NCBI RefSeq assembly: GCF_019468465.1
Contig: NZ_CP080519.1
Location: forward strand, 6,379,001-6,443,000
Direction of reading: 5' to 3'
Source of the DNA: Amycolatopsis sp. DSM 110486
GTDB lineage: Bacteria > Actinomycetota > Actinomycetes > Mycobacteriales > Pseudonocardiaceae
Length of the DNA stretch: 64,000 bases
Position numbers and translations under genes: made by a program
Shown here: positions 35,025 through 44,175 of the stretch, piece by piece
How the letters are laid out: every line of letters begins with the position of its first letter
Position numbering within the stretch: position 1 is the stretch's first letter
The notes under the pieces: model-generated
What the model was told of the DNA's origin: nothing
The model's database searches: none
The model's input: only the letters and a program-made list of their open reading frames with translations

Positions 35025-35674
35025 TCAGTTCAGCGCGAGCCCGGCTTCCTGCGCGAGGATCGCGACCTGCACCCGCGAGCGGAGGTCGAGTTTCGTGAGC
35101 ACGCGCGACACGTGCGTCTTCACCGTGGTCTCGCCGATGTGCAGGCGGGTGCCGATCTCGGCGTTGGACAGGCCGGCGCCCAGGCAGCCCAGCACCTCGC
35201 GTTCGCGGTCGGTGAGGTCGTCCAGACCAGAGGGCGCGGTGACGGGTTTCCCGGCCGACTGCGCGAAGGCCGTGATGAGCTTGCGCGTCACCTGCGGCGC
35301 CAGCACCCCCTCGCCCGCGGCGACGAGCTTCACGGCCTCGATCAGCCGCGGCGCTTCGACGGACTTGAGCAGGAAACCCGCGGCACCGGCGCGCAGGGCG
35401 GCGTGCACGTACTCGTCGAGGTCGAACGTCGTGAGCACGAGGGCCTGCGCCAGCCCTTCGGCGACGAGCTCGCGGGTGGCGGTGATGCCGTCGGTGCCGG
35501 GCATGCGCACGTCCATCAGCACGACGTCGGGCCGCAGCGCCCGCGCCTGCCGGACCGCGGCGGCCCCGTCGGCGGCCTCGCCGACCACCTCGATGCCTTC
35601 GGCGTTGCCGAGGATCAGCACGAGGCCCGCCCGGATCGCCCGTGGTCGTCGGCCACCAGCACCTTGACCGTCAC
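35025..35674 (-). pseudogene. NarL/LuxR response regulator with a frameshift in the receiver domain
   Basis: The gene starts at GTG 35674, overlapping the kinase stop (GTGA), with TVKVLVADDH, the usual receiver start. One base is then missing near 35640: after DDH the frame should continue ALIRAGLVLILGNAEGIEVVG, but only five bases separate CAC from ATCCGG. The remainder is intact in the other frame: VVLMDVRMPG (phospho-acceptor Asp), FLLKSVEAP (Lys), then LTDREREVLGCLGAGLSNAE and the HTH IGETTVKTHVSRVLTKL. This is either a recent inactivating mutation or a sequence error. A shorter protein from an internal GTG near 35621 would lack the acidic pocket. Confidence 0.8.
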
Positions 35675-36846
35675 GCGTGTCCGACCACCAGTGGCAGCTC
35701 GGCGCGGACCACCCAGTCCGAGCCCGACGGGCCCGCGCTCAGCGTTCCGCCCACGGCACTCGCGCGTTCGCGCATGCTCAGCAGCCCGTGGCCCGTGCCA
35801 CCGGTGCGCGCGGCCGCCGAACGCAGCTCGTTGCCGATCTCGACGGTGAGTATGCCGCCGTCGCAGCGCAGGTCCACCATCACCCGCCCGCACGGCGCGT
35901 GCTTCACCGTGTTGGTGAGCGCTTCCTGCGCGATCCGGTACGCGGTGAGGTCGACCGCGGCGGGCAGGCCGGCAGAGGAGTCCACTGTGGATTCGACGAC
36001 GAGCTCCATCCCCGTGGCGCGCGCGGATTCCACGAGCCGCGACAGCTCAGCGAGCCGCGCGGGGGCGGTGGTCTCGTACTCGTCATCGCCCGTCTCTGAC
36101 GCGGCGCGCAGCAGGCCGATCATCGTGCGCATCTCGTCGAGCGCGCTCACGCTGTTCTCCCGCACGGCCTCGAGCACCGCGCGGGACATCTTCGGGTCCT
36201 CGGCCATCGACAGCGCCGCCTCCGACTGGATCGCGATGGCCGAGAGGTGGCCCGCGATCACGTCGTGCAGGTCGCGCGCCATCCGCGCCCGCTCGGCGGC
36301 CACGGCGGCGCGCTGGTCGAGCTCGGCGATCTTCGTCAGCTGGTCGGCGTTGGCGCGTTCGGTGGTGGCGATGTCGCGCTGCTGGCGCACGTTCGCCGCC
36401 CACCACACCGGCACCAATAGGAACGGCAGGATCCCCAGCGCGCCGATCACGGCCACGCGCCACTGCGCGGACACGGCCAGCGCGGCGACCAGCACGCCCA
36501 GCGCGGCTGTGGCCGCCACGCCGATCATCACCCGGCTCATGCGGCGCGACCCGTAGAGCGTCGCTGCGTAGAGGAAGTCGGTGTACACGGCCACGACCGG
36601 CAGCGACGGGCCCAGCACCAGGTCGACCGCGAGCACACCCGTGACCAGCAGCAGGCCGCCCGGCACCCAGCGGCGCAGGAACGACAGGCCGCACAGCACC
36701 GCGAGCTCCACGAGCTGCACCCACAGCCCGAAGTGGTCGGGGCCGGGGATCAGGCGGTGCTGCACATCGCGGCGAGCGCCGTGCTGCTCGCGGTGGGCGC
36801 GGCCGTGCTGTTCGCCGGACAGGCTCGCAAACGCCGGCGCGATCAC
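35671..36846 (-). CDS. Sensor histidine kinase, HisKA_3 (NarL-partner) type
   Basis: Up to 391 residues. Membrane helices span about 48-160 (LVELAVLCGLSFLRRW onward); the dimerisation domain has the phospho-acceptor His in ERARMARDLHDVIAGHLSAI, and the ATPase domain has YRIAQEALTNTVKHA (N box), a G-box GGTGHGLLSMRERA and a short end at LVVGHA. It phosphorylates the response regulator encoded next, whose start overlaps its stop. The first 40 residues (MIAPAFASLSGEQHGRAHRE...) are not membrane-like where relatives have TM1-TM2, so the true start may be GTG 36765 and the N-terminus may be truncated. Signal unknown. Confidence 0.82.
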   Translation of the reverse strand: MIAPAFASLSGEQHGRAHREQHGARRDVQHRLIPGPDHFGLWVQLVELAVLCGLSFLRRWVPGGLLLVTGVLAVDLVLGPSLPVVAVYTDFLYAATLYGSRRMSRVMIGVAATAALGVLVAALAVSAQWRVAVIGALGILPFLLVPVWWAANVRQQRDIATTERANADQLTKIAELDQRAAVAAERARMARDLHDVIAGHLSAIAIQSEAALSMAEDPKMSRAVLEAVRENSVSALDEMRTMIGLLRAASETGDDEYETTAPARLAELSRLVESARATGMELVVESTVDSSAGLPAAVDLTAYRIAQEALTNTVKHAPCGRVMVDLRCDGGILTVEIGNELRSAAARTGGTGHGLLSMRERASAVGGTLSAGPSGSDWVVRAELPLVVGHA

Positions 36847-36859
36847 CTGTGACGCGGCT

Positions 36860-36865
36860 TACACT
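36860..36865 (+). promoter_or_regulatory. -10 hexamer TACACT for a probable leaderless gene
   Basis: TACACT ends 6 bases before GTG 36872, leaving no space for a ribosome binding site, so transcription probably starts at or next to the start codon. Confidence 0.5.
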
Positions 36866-36871
36866 GGACGC

Positions 36872-37270
36872 GTGGCCGACGCGACCGGCAGCGTGGCCGG
36901 GCCTCTCGTCCTCTTCGCCGTGGTCAGCTTCGCTCCCTCGGCCCTTTTCTGGTGCGCGCTGCGCATGCCCACCCTCTACCGCTGGCTGCGCGACCGCCGC
37001 CGCGAGCAGCTCCAGCCGGCGGGCCCGCCCGTCGAACGTCTCTCCGCGGACCTGCGACGGGTGCACCGCGTGCTCGCGTCGTACCCGCCCGGCACTCCGG
37101 CGGCCCGGCGCATCGGCACCCGCCAGGCTTACGACGAGCTGCTGCAGACGGCCTGCCGCGCGGTCGGCGTCGAGCACCGGCTCGAGTCGCTGCCCGAGGG
37201 CATCGACCGCGATCTCGAACGGCTGCGCATCGAGGAGTCGTTGAGGCGCGAGGGTCTGGCGGTGCCCTGA
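36872..37270 (+). CDS. Small membrane-anchored protein of unknown function
   Basis: 132 residues: one N-terminal helix (SVAGPLVLFAVVSFAPSALFW, residues 7-27), then a basic stretch (YRWLRDRRREQLQ) and a helical cytoplasmic domain (VERLSADLRRVHRVLASYPPG ... RQAYDELLQTACRAVGVEHRL ... IDRDLERLRIEESLRREGL). It looks like a small conserved actinobacterial family but no function is known to me. GTG 36872 was picked from the -10 element just upstream and because the frame before it is antisense to the kinase. Confidence 0.7.
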   Translation: MADATGSVAGPLVLFAVVSFAPSALFWCALRMPTLYRWLRDRRREQLQPAGPPVERLSADLRRVHRVLASYPPGTPAARRIGTRQAYDELLQTACRAVGVEHRLESLPEGIDRDLERLRIEESLRREGLAVP

Positions 37271-37327
37271 GCGGCCGGGGTGCGGAGTGTGATCGAGTGC
37301 CGCTGACGGGCCTGCCAGGATGAGCCC

Positions 37328-38308
37328 ATGGACTTTCGCCCCCTCGACCGCCCGATCGGGGCTTTCCAGCAGCAGCTCGGCCCCGAACAGATCCAAGCGG
37401 TGTGCGAGCGCGTGTTCGGGCCCGCCACCGTGGTCCGCGCCGCGATCGAGCTGGGCTGGGGCGGCTACAACACGACCTACCGCGTGGAGCTCGCCGACGG
37501 GCCGGTGATCCTGCGCGTGGCCCCGGCGCCCGCGCGCCAGGCGCGGACCGAGTGGCAGTTCATGCGCAACGAGTACGTCGCGGCGCCCTACTTCGCGCCC
37601 ATCGCGCACCTGCTGCCGCGCACGATCGCGGCCGACTTCACCCACGAGGTGCTCCCGCGCGACTACGTGGTGCAGGCCGTGCTCACCGGCCGCGCCGGGC
37701 CCGACGTCCTCCCGACGTACCCGCCGGCCGAGCGCGGGCCGTTCTACCGCGAGCTGGGCCGCCTGACGCGCCTGGTGCACGACGTGCGCGGGCCCGGCTT
37801 CGGCCCGGTCGCGGGGCCGCACTTCGCCACGTGGAGCGAAGCGCTGGTCGCCTTCTTCGCCGACAACGCGCTCGACCTGGAGGACCGCGGCCTCGACGCC
37901 GCCGACGTGCGGGAGATCGGCAAGCTCGCCGCCCGCGACTCGGCGCTGCTCGACGAGGTCACCGAACCGCGCCTGCTGCACGGCGATCTGTGGACGATCA
38001 ACGTGATGCTCGCCGACGATCTCCGCGTCACCGGCGTCTACGACCACGACCGCAGCTGGTGGGGTGACCCGGCGGCCGACTGGCCGATCCGCATGGCGCT
38101 GGCCAAACCCGGTACGGAGCGGGACACGTTCTGGGAGGCCTACGGCCCGCTCGACACCTCGCCCGGGGCCCGGCGGCGCATGCTCTACTACCGCGCCCGG
38201 CACCTCGGCGCGCTGCGGCTGGAGCGCCACCGCCTCGACCAGGCGGAGAAGCTCGCGGACTCCTACGACGAGCTGGCCGCCGTCCTCGGGGAGCTGGGCT
38301 CAGACTGA
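37328..38308 (+). CDS. Aminoglycoside-phosphotransferase-fold kinase
   Basis: 326-residue protein-kinase-like enzyme of the APH family. GWGGYNTTYRVELADGPVILRV is the nucleotide-binding start, LLHGDLWTINVML the catalytic (Brenner) loop with HGD and Asn, and VYDHDRSWWGDPAAD the metal-binding segment, with HD in place of the more common DFE/DWE. The family phosphorylates small hydroxyl compounds such as aminoglycosides, choline or homoserine; nothing here fixes the substrate and resistance should not be assumed. Its ATG lies 6 bases after CAGGAT, so it may be leaderless. The 3' end overlaps the converging gene by 9 bases. Confidence 0.8.
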   Translation: MDFRPLDRPIGAFQQQLGPEQIQAVCERVFGPATVVRAAIELGWGGYNTTYRVELADGPVILRVAPAPARQARTEWQFMRNEYVAAPYFAPIAHLLPRTIAADFTHEVLPRDYVVQAVLTGRAGPDVLPTYPPAERGPFYRELGRLTRLVHDVRGPGFGPVAGPHFATWSEALVAFFADNALDLEDRGLDAADVREIGKLAARDSALLDEVTEPRLLHGDLWTINVMLADDLRVTGVYDHDRSWWGDPAADWPIRMALAKPGTERDTFWEAYGPLDTSPGARRRMLYYRARHLGALRLERHRLDQAEKLADSYDELAAVLGELGSD

Positions 38309-39238
38309 CGGGTCGGAGCCGCGCAGCGCGGCCCACCAGAACCCGAACGCGGCGACGAGCACGGTGACCACGAGCCACCCGCTGAAGCCGCTGCCGTCGA
38401 CGAAGGCCCAGAACACGCCGACCACGGGGGCGACGGCCAGCACCGGCAGGTCGGCGCGGAACTGGCGGATCAGCGACACCGGGCGCGCCGCGGCGAGCGC
38501 GCGTTCCTCGTCCGGCTCGGCGGGGTTGTCGGTACGGCGGCCGCGCGGTTCGGTGGCCCGCACCGAGCCGGCCGAGTACAGCAGCTCGTCGCCGACTTCG
38601 ACGGCGACGAGCCGGTCGCGCCGCACGTCGCCGCGGACCACGACCTTCGTCGGCGCGGGCAGGCCGATCAGGGTGGGGGAGAAGTACACCGGGATCCAGC
38701 GCGGCGACGCCGTCTCGGTCTCGAGCCAGGACCGCGTGAGCAGACCGCGTTGCACCTTCACCCGCCGCACCGGGATCGGTGACGTCGACGCCGCGGCTCG
38801 CGCGGGCCGGACGAAGCGCGTGAAGAACAGGAAGAGGTCGACGGCCAGCACCGCCGCGGCCGCGACCACGGTCACCGTGGCGTAGGTCGTCGCGCGGTCG
38901 GCGGTCACGATCGGTGTCGCGTCGCGGATCAACGCGCGGGACGGCTGCGCGGGGTCGTACAGCACGGGCACGCTCGTGCCGGCCTTCGGGGCCGAGCTGT
39001 CGAGCGCGACATCCGCCGTCGCGAGAGACCCGCCGGCCACCGGGAAGCGCACGGTCGCCGAGCCTTCGCCGCCGCGCACCACCGTGCCCGTGGCCTGCGC
39101 CGTGATGCCCCGGACGTCGGCCTGCGCGTGGGAGAACTCCAGCAGCTGCAACACGAACACGGCCGCGCACGCGAGCAGCACCACGCCGCTCGTCACGAGG
39201 ACGTGGCGCACCGGCCGCAGCCGCAGGAAACTCCGCAT
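38300..39238 (-). CDS. DUF3592-like membrane protein
   Basis: 312 residues with about four membrane helices: one near the N-terminus (VRHVLVTSGVVLLACAAVFV), one near 130 (YATVTVVAAAAVLAVDLFLFF), and two at the C-terminus (LPVLAVAPVVGVFWAFV and LVVTVLVAAFGFWWAAL). The segment between the first two (GTVVRGGEGSATVRFPVAGG ... VPVLYDPAQPSRA) is the DUF3592 pattern, an extracytoplasmic beta-rich domain. Function unknown. ATG 39238 follows AAGGTGG; a GTG 9 bases upstream is possible. Confidence 0.75.
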   Translation of the reverse strand: MRSFLRLRPVRHVLVTSGVVLLACAAVFVLQLLEFSHAQADVRGITAQATGTVVRGGEGSATVRFPVAGGSLATADVALDSSAPKAGTSVPVLYDPAQPSRALIRDATPIVTADRATTYATVTVVAAAAVLAVDLFLFFTRFVRPARAAASTSPIPVRRVKVQRGLLTRSWLETETASPRWIPVYFSPTLIGLPAPTKVVVRGDVRRDRLVAVEVGDELLYSAGSVRATEPRGRRTDNPAEPDEERALAAARPVSLIRQFRADLPVLAVAPVVGVFWAFVDGSGFSGWLVVTVLVAAFGFWWAALRGSDPSV

Positions 39239-39268
39239 GAGTGCCACCTTAGGTGTCTACAAAGGAAA

Positions 39269-39298
39269 GAGCGGCGCGGGCCGGGGCCCGCGCCGCTC
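39269..39298 (-). terminator. Terminator of the dpp operon
   Basis: GAGCGGCGCGGGCC then GG then GGCCCGCGCCGCTC: 14 perfect pairs, starting 17 bases past the dppA stop on the minus strand. Confidence 0.85.
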
Positions 39299-39314
39299 TC
39301 CCGGGGGTACAGCG

Positions 39315-41012
39315 TTACTTCACGAAGCCGATCTTGGTGTAGTCGTACGGGTTGTTCGCGTAACCCGGCGAACCGAAGTTCGCCAGCGTCTTGCGCGTCG
39401 CGAACGCGCCCGGCGACTGGAAGATCGGGAGCTGGTGCCCGATGGCCCAGATCTCCTTGTCGGCGGCGTTGATGTCCGCGGCCCGCTTCGTGTCGTCCAG
39501 TTCTTGCGCCGCGGTGTCGAGCAGCTGGTTCAGCTTGTCGTCACCGATGCGGCCGTAGTTCTGGTTGATGTTCTTCGGGTCGAGGTAGTAGATGCCCTTG
39601 CTGCCGCCGATCGGGAACGAGTTCGAGATCCAGCGGAAGATCGTCAGGTCGAAGTTGCCGACGTTGACGTAGTTCTTGAAGAACTCGGTGGTCGGCACGG
39701 CCTGGATGTCCAGCCCGACACCGATCGCCTTGAACTCCGACTGCAGGATCTGGCCGATCTGCTGGCTGATCGGGGTGCCCGACGGGATCACCAGGCGCAC
39801 CTTGAGCTGCTTGCCGTCCTTGGCCCGCGTGTCACCGTTGAGCTTCCAGCCGAGCTTGTCCAAGTCGGCCTTCGCGCCATCGGCGTTGAACTTGTACGGA
39901 CCGGAGTTGTCCTCATAGGTCTTGGAGCCCTTGAGGAACAGGTGGTTGCCGATCGGCGTGGTGTCCTTCTGCATCTGACCGAGGATCGCCTTGCTGATCC
40001 CGACCGTGTCGACGCCCTTCATCAGCGCCAAGCGCAGGTCCTTGTCGGCCAGGATCGAGCTGGACGCACCATTGAAGGTCAGGTGCGTGTAGTCCGGGTA
40101 GGTCGACTGCCGGACGACCGCGTTCGGGTCGGCCTGGGCGCGCTTGAAGGTGTTGATGTCGTTGTTCAGGTTGTAGAAGTCGATCTGGCCGTTGGCGAAG
40201 GCGTCCGGCTGCGCGGCGCGGTCGACGACCTTGTAGGTCACGGTGTCCAGCTTCGGCTTCGCGCCCCACCAGTTCGGGTCACGCTCGAAGACCGCGGTCT
40301 TGCCGGTCTGGTCGATGCTCTTGACCTTGAACGGGCCCGCGGTGATCGCCGGCTTCGCGGCCCAGCTCTTGTTGAACGTGTCCGGGTCGGAGTTCAGCTC
40401 CTTGGGGTAGAGCGGGCTGAACAGCGACTTCCACTCCGCGAACTTCTTCGCGAAGGTGATCTTCACGTCGAGGTCGTCGGCGCCCTTCTCGACCTTGGCG
40501 ATGTCCTCGTAACCCGTGGTGCCCGACACCTGGTAGGCGGGGTTCTTGCCGCTGAGCACGTTGGCCTGCGCGGCGTAGTCCTCCCACGAGAACTGCCGGC
40601 CGTTGCTCCACTTGGCCTTCGGGTTGATCTTCAGCTCGACCACCTGCGGGTCGGTGCTGACGACCTCGGCCGAGGTGAGGTAGTTCTGGTCCAGGCCCAC
40701 CGACGCGTCGGCGTTCTGCGGGAACGGGTAGGGCAGGATGGCGCCGAACATGTTCGCGCCGTCGAGCACCGTGCCGTCAACCTCGTTGTAGTTCCAGTTG
40801 TCGGGCAGCGAGTCGATCGGCCACTTGAGGTCGCCGCCGTCCTTGAGCTGGTCGACCGGCATCGCGTTGATGTCCGCGGTCTTGACCTGCTGGGTGCCGG
40901 CGTCCTGCAGTCCGCTGTTACCACTGCTGGAGGAGCCGCCGCCACAAGCGGCGAGCAGGAGCCCCAGAGCGGCAACGGGAGCCACGAGTGCGGCCATTCT
41001 CCGTCGCATCAT
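39315..41012 (-). CDS. dppA: Peptide ABC transporter substrate-binding lipoprotein (SBP family 5)
   Basis: 565-residue lipoprotein. MMRRRMAALVAPVAALGLLLAAC ends in a lipobox (LAAC), with a Gly/Ser tether. The large type-II binding fold follows: INPKAKWSNGRQFSWEDYAA is the SBP-5 signature, then AGPFKVKS, FERDPNWWG, and IPIFQSPGAFA near the end as usual for oligo/dipeptide binding proteins. It captures peptides or similar solutes and delivers them to the permeases encoded upstream. ATG 41012 follows GAAAGG. It is the last gene of the operon, 38 bases after the ATPase, instead of first as in most dpp loci. Confidence 0.92.
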   Translation of the reverse strand: MMRRRMAALVAPVAALGLLLAACGGGSSSSGNSGLQDAGTQQVKTADINAMPVDQLKDGGDLKWPIDSLPDNWNYNEVDGTVLDGANMFGAILPYPFPQNADASVGLDQNYLTSAEVVSTDPQVVELKINPKAKWSNGRQFSWEDYAAQANVLSGKNPAYQVSGTTGYEDIAKVEKGADDLDVKITFAKKFAEWKSLFSPLYPKELNSDPDTFNKSWAAKPAITAGPFKVKSIDQTGKTAVFERDPNWWGAKPKLDTVTYKVVDRAAQPDAFANGQIDFYNLNNDINTFKRAQADPNAVVRQSTYPDYTHLTFNGASSSILADKDLRLALMKGVDTVGISKAILGQMQKDTTPIGNHLFLKGSKTYEDNSGPYKFNADGAKADLDKLGWKLNGDTRAKDGKQLKVRLVIPSGTPISQQIGQILQSEFKAIGVGLDIQAVPTTEFFKNYVNVGNFDLTIFRWISNSFPIGGSKGIYYLDPKNINQNYGRIGDDKLNQLLDTAAQELDDTKRAADINAADKEIWAIGHQLPIFQSPGAFATRKTLANFGSPGYANNPYDYTKIGFVK

Positions 41013-41050
41013 GTTTACCTTTCTTTCCCTGTGTGCCAACGGATGCGTGG

Positions 41051-43183
41051 CTACACGACTTCGCGGGTCTTGGCGTAGTGGCAGGCGACGTCGTGGTCGT
41101 CCGCGCGGGACTCGCGCGGCGGCTCGACGTCGATGCACTTCTGCTTGTCCTGTTCGGACAGTTGCGAGAACACGAAACAGCGCGTGCGGAACCGGCAGCC
41201 CGACGGCGGGTTCGCCGGGCTGGGCAGGTCGCCGGTGAGGATGATCCGGGTCCGCTCGCGTTCCTTGATCGGGTCCGGGATCGGGATCGCGGACAGCAGC
41301 GCCTGCGTATACGGGTGCTGCGGCGCGTCGAAGACCGTCTCCACGTCGCCGATCTCGACGATCTTGCCGAGGTACATCACGGCCACGCGGTCGGCGATGT
41401 GCCGGATCACCGAGAGGTCGTGGGCCACGAACAGGTACGACAGGCCGAGCTTCGCCTTCAGCTCGTCGAGCAGGTTGATCACGCCGGCCTGGATCGACAC
41501 GTCCAGCGCGGACACCGGTTCGTCGAGCACGATCAGCTTCGGCTCGAGCGCGAGCGCCCGGGCGATGCCGATGCGCTGGCGCTGCCCGCCGGAGAACTCC
41601 GCCGGGTACCGGTCGGCGTGCTCCGCGCGCAGCCCCACGAGCCCGAGCAGCTCAGGCACGCGTTTGGCGATGTGCGCCTTGCCGTAGCCGTGGGTCACCA
41701 TCGGCTCGGCGATGATGTCGCCGATCGGCAGCCGCGGGTCGAGCGCGGCCATCGGGTCCTGGAACACCACCTGCAGGTCGCGCCGGATCTCCTTGCGCCC
41801 CTTGCCGTTCAGCTTCGCGACGTCCCGGCCGAGCACCGCCACCGACCCGTTCTGGGGGGCGGCCAACTCGAGGATCTCCATCAGCGTGGTCGACTTGCCA
41901 CAGCCGGACTCGCCGACCAGGCCCAGTGTCTCGCCCTCGACGATGTCGAAGCTGACGCCGTCGACCGCCTTGACCACACCGGCCTTGCGCTTGAGCACCG
42001 CGCCCTTGGTGATCTGGTAGTGCTTTTGCAGGTCCTGCACGTCGAGCACGGCGGTGCGCTGCGCGCGCGGCAGCTTCGCGACTGCCGCCTCCTCGATCAC
42101 CTCGGCGCCGTAGACCTCGGCCGCGTCGGCCTTGGGGCCGGCCAGCTCTTCGGTACGGATGCAGGCGGCCCGGTGCGTGGTGTCGACCGGAGCGTTCGGG
42201 TTGCCCGGCGTGATCGTGAACAGCTCGGGCTCGGCCTGGTGGCACGCGTCGATCGCCAGCGGGCAGCGCGGCGCGAACGGGCAGCCCGAGGGCAGGTTCA
42301 CCAGCGAGGGCGGCTGGCCCTCGATCGGCACCAGCGGCTGCTTCTCGTGCGCGTCGACGCGGGGGATCGAGCCCAGCAGGCCCAGCGTGTACGGCATCCG
42401 CGGCTGGGCGTAGATGGTCTCGACCGGGCCCTGCTCCACGGCGCGCCCGGCGTACATGACCATCAAGCGGTCGGCGAACCCGGCGACCACGCCGAGGTCG
42501 TGGGTGATGATCACGATGCCGGCGCCGGTCACCTCCTGCGCGGTCTTCAGCACTTCCAGCACCTGGGCCTGCACGGTCACGTCGAGCGCGGTGGTCGGCT
42601 CGTCGGCGATGATCAGGTCCGGGTCGTTGGCGATCGCGATGGCGATCACCGCGCGCTGGCGCATGCCGCCGGAGAACTCGTGCGGGAACGCCTTGGCGCG
42701 CGCGGCGGCGTTCGGGATGCCGACGAGGTCGAGCAGCTCCACGGCCCGGTTGTTCGCCTGCTGCTTGGTCATCGAGCCCTTGGCGTGCACCAGCAGCGCC
42801 TCGGCGATCTGCGCGCCCACGGTGTACACGGGCGTCAGCGCCGAGAGCGGGTCCTGGAAGACCATCGAGATCTTCTTGCCGCGCAGCTTGGACAGCTCGG
42901 TGTCGGACTTGCCGATTAGCTCGCTGCCCTGGAACCGGATGGAGCCGGAGATGCGCGCCTGCGGCGGGAGCAGGCCCATGACCGCGAGCGACGACACCGA
43001 CTTGCCGGAACCGGACTCGCCGACGATGCCCAGCACCTCGCCGGCCGCGACCTGGTAGGAGAGCCCGCGGACCGCGTGCACGCGGCCGGACTCGGACGGG
43101 AACGACACATCGAGGTCGGAGACTTCCAGGACCGTGCCGGTGGGCTTCTCGGTCTCCGCGCCCAGGGTGAGTGCGGCGGTCAT
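41051..43183 (-). CDS. Fused dipeptide ABC transporter ATPase (DppD-DppF type)
   Basis: 710 residues with two complete ATPase domains joined head to tail. Domain 1: Walker A GESGSGKS (55-62), [26 protein letters not shown]; then the peptide-transporter C-terminal motif [14 protein letters not shown]. Domain 2: Walker A GESGCGKS (about 430), [27 protein letters not shown]; then [12 protein letters not shown]. In most bacteria these are separate DppD and DppF proteins; the fusion is common in actinobacteria. Its ATG overlaps the dppC stop (ATGA). It powers peptide import. Confidence 0.93.
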   Translation of the reverse strand: MTAALTLGAETEKPTGTVLEVSDLDVSFPSESGRVHAVRGLSYQVAAGEVLGIVGESGSGKSVSSLAVMGLLPPQARISGSIRFQGSELIGKSDTELSKLRGKKISMVFQDPLSALTPVYTVGAQIAEALLVHAKGSMTKQQANNRAVELLDLVGIPNAAARAKAFPHEFSGGMRQRAVIAIAIANDPDLIIADEPTTALDVTVQAQVLEVLKTAQEVTGAGIVIITHDLGVVAGFADRLMVMYAGRAVEQGPVETIYAQPRMPYTLGLLGSIPRVDAHEKQPLVPIEGQPPSLVNLPSGCPFAPRCPLAIDACHQAEPELFTITPGNPNAPVDTTHRAACIRTEELAGPKADAAEVYGAEVIEEAAVAKLPRAQRTAVLDVQDLQKHYQITKGAVLKRKAGVVKAVDGVSFDIVEGETLGLVGESGCGKSTTLMEILELAAPQNGSVAVLGRDVAKLNGKGRKEIRRDLQVVFQDPMAALDPRLPIGDIIAEPMVTHGYGKAHIAKRVPELLGLVGLRAEHADRYPAEFSGGQRQRIGIARALALEPKLIVLDEPVSALDVSIQAGVINLLDELKAKLGLSYLFVAHDLSVIRHIADRVAVMYLGKIVEIGDVETVFDAPQHPYTQALLSAIPIPDPIKERERTRIILTGDLPSPANPPSGCRFRTRCFVFSQLSEQDKQKCIDVEPPRESRADDHDVACHYAKTREVV

Positions 43184-44175
43184 GCTGTGACTCCTGTGGT
43201 GCTGGGGGACTTCGTTTTCTCTTCGATGCGCTTGCGTTCCTTGCGCCGCGAACGCGACGACGACGGGTCGAGCGCGTCGCGCAGGCCGTCACCCGCGTAG
43301 TTCACCGCGAGCACGGTGACCACGAGGAAGCCCGCCGGGATGTAGAACAGCCAGGGGAAGGTGCGCACCGCGTCGGTGCCGCTCGCGATCAGCGTGCCGA
43401 GCGAGACGTCGGGCGACTGCACGCCGAACCCGAAGAACGACAGCGAGGTCTCGGTGATGATCGCGACGCCGACGTTGATCGTCGCGTCGATGATCAGCAG
43501 CGAGGCCATGTTCGGCACGATGTGCTTGGCGATGATCCGCCACGACGGCTGGCCCATGAACTTCGCGGCCTTCACGAACTCGCGTTCGCGCAACGTCAGC
43601 GTCATGCCGCGCACGATGCGGGCGGTGATCATCCACTGGAACAGTGCGATCAGGCCGACCAGGATCAGCCACGTCTTGCCGCGGAAGGCGGGCGAGAGGA
43701 TCGAGATGATCAGGAACGGCGGCAGGATCAGCAGCAGGTCCACGACCCACATGGCGATGCGGTCGGTCCAGCCGCCGAAGTAGCCGGCGGCCGCACCGAC
43801 GATCGAGGCGACGCCGGTGGAGAACAGCGCGGCCAGCAGGCCGATCGTGAGCGACTTCTGCAGCCCGCGCATGGTCTGCGCGAACATGTCGCCGCCGATC
43901 TGGTTCGTGCCGAACCAGTGGTTCCCGTCCGGCGGCAGCAGGTTCGACAGCGGGTCGAGCTCGTCATACGACCAGGGCGAGTACCAGGTGTAGGTGAAGG
44001 CCAGCACGTAGAACAGCACGATCACGGCCAGCGAGATGACCGCGAGCTTGTTGCGCAGGAAGCGGCGCAGCACGAGCTTTCCGCGGCTGGAGGACTTGCT
44101 TTCGGCCTCACTGCGCGGGTCGACCGCCAGCACGGCGGAATCGGCGATGTCGGCCTCGTTCACGGGAGCGGCCAT
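43180..44175 (-). CDS. dppC: Peptide ABC transporter permease (DppC type)
   Basis: 331 residues, six membrane helices. The DppC N-terminal segment [23 protein letters not shown] and [21 protein letters not shown] (the GTDxxGRD-like motif) are present; the coupling loop [24 protein letters not shown] contacts the ATPase. ATG 44175 touches the dppB stop (TGATG). With DppB it forms the transmembrane channel. The C-terminus is basic ([18 protein letters not shown]). Confidence 0.92.
   Translation of the reverse strand: MAAPVNEADIADSAVLAVDPRSEAESKSSSRGKLVLRRFLRNKLAVISLAVIVLFYVLAFTYTWYSPWSYDELDPLSNLLPPDGNHWFGTNQIGGDMFAQTMRGLQKSLTIGLLAALFSTGVASIVGAAAGYFGGWTDRIAMWVVDLLLILPPFLIISILSPAFRGKTWLILVGLIALFQWMITARIVRGMTLTLREREFVKAAKFMGQPSWRIIAKHIVPNMASLLIIDATINVGVAIITETSLSFFGFGVQSPDVSLGTLIASGTDAVRTFPWLFYIPAGFLVVTVLAVNYAGDGLRDALDPSSSRSRRKERKRIEEKTKSPSTTGVTA

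Noticed and set aside
37328..38308. Aminoglycoside resistance gene
   Set aside because: Only the general APH fold is supported; the metal motif is non-standard and the family includes many metabolic kinases.
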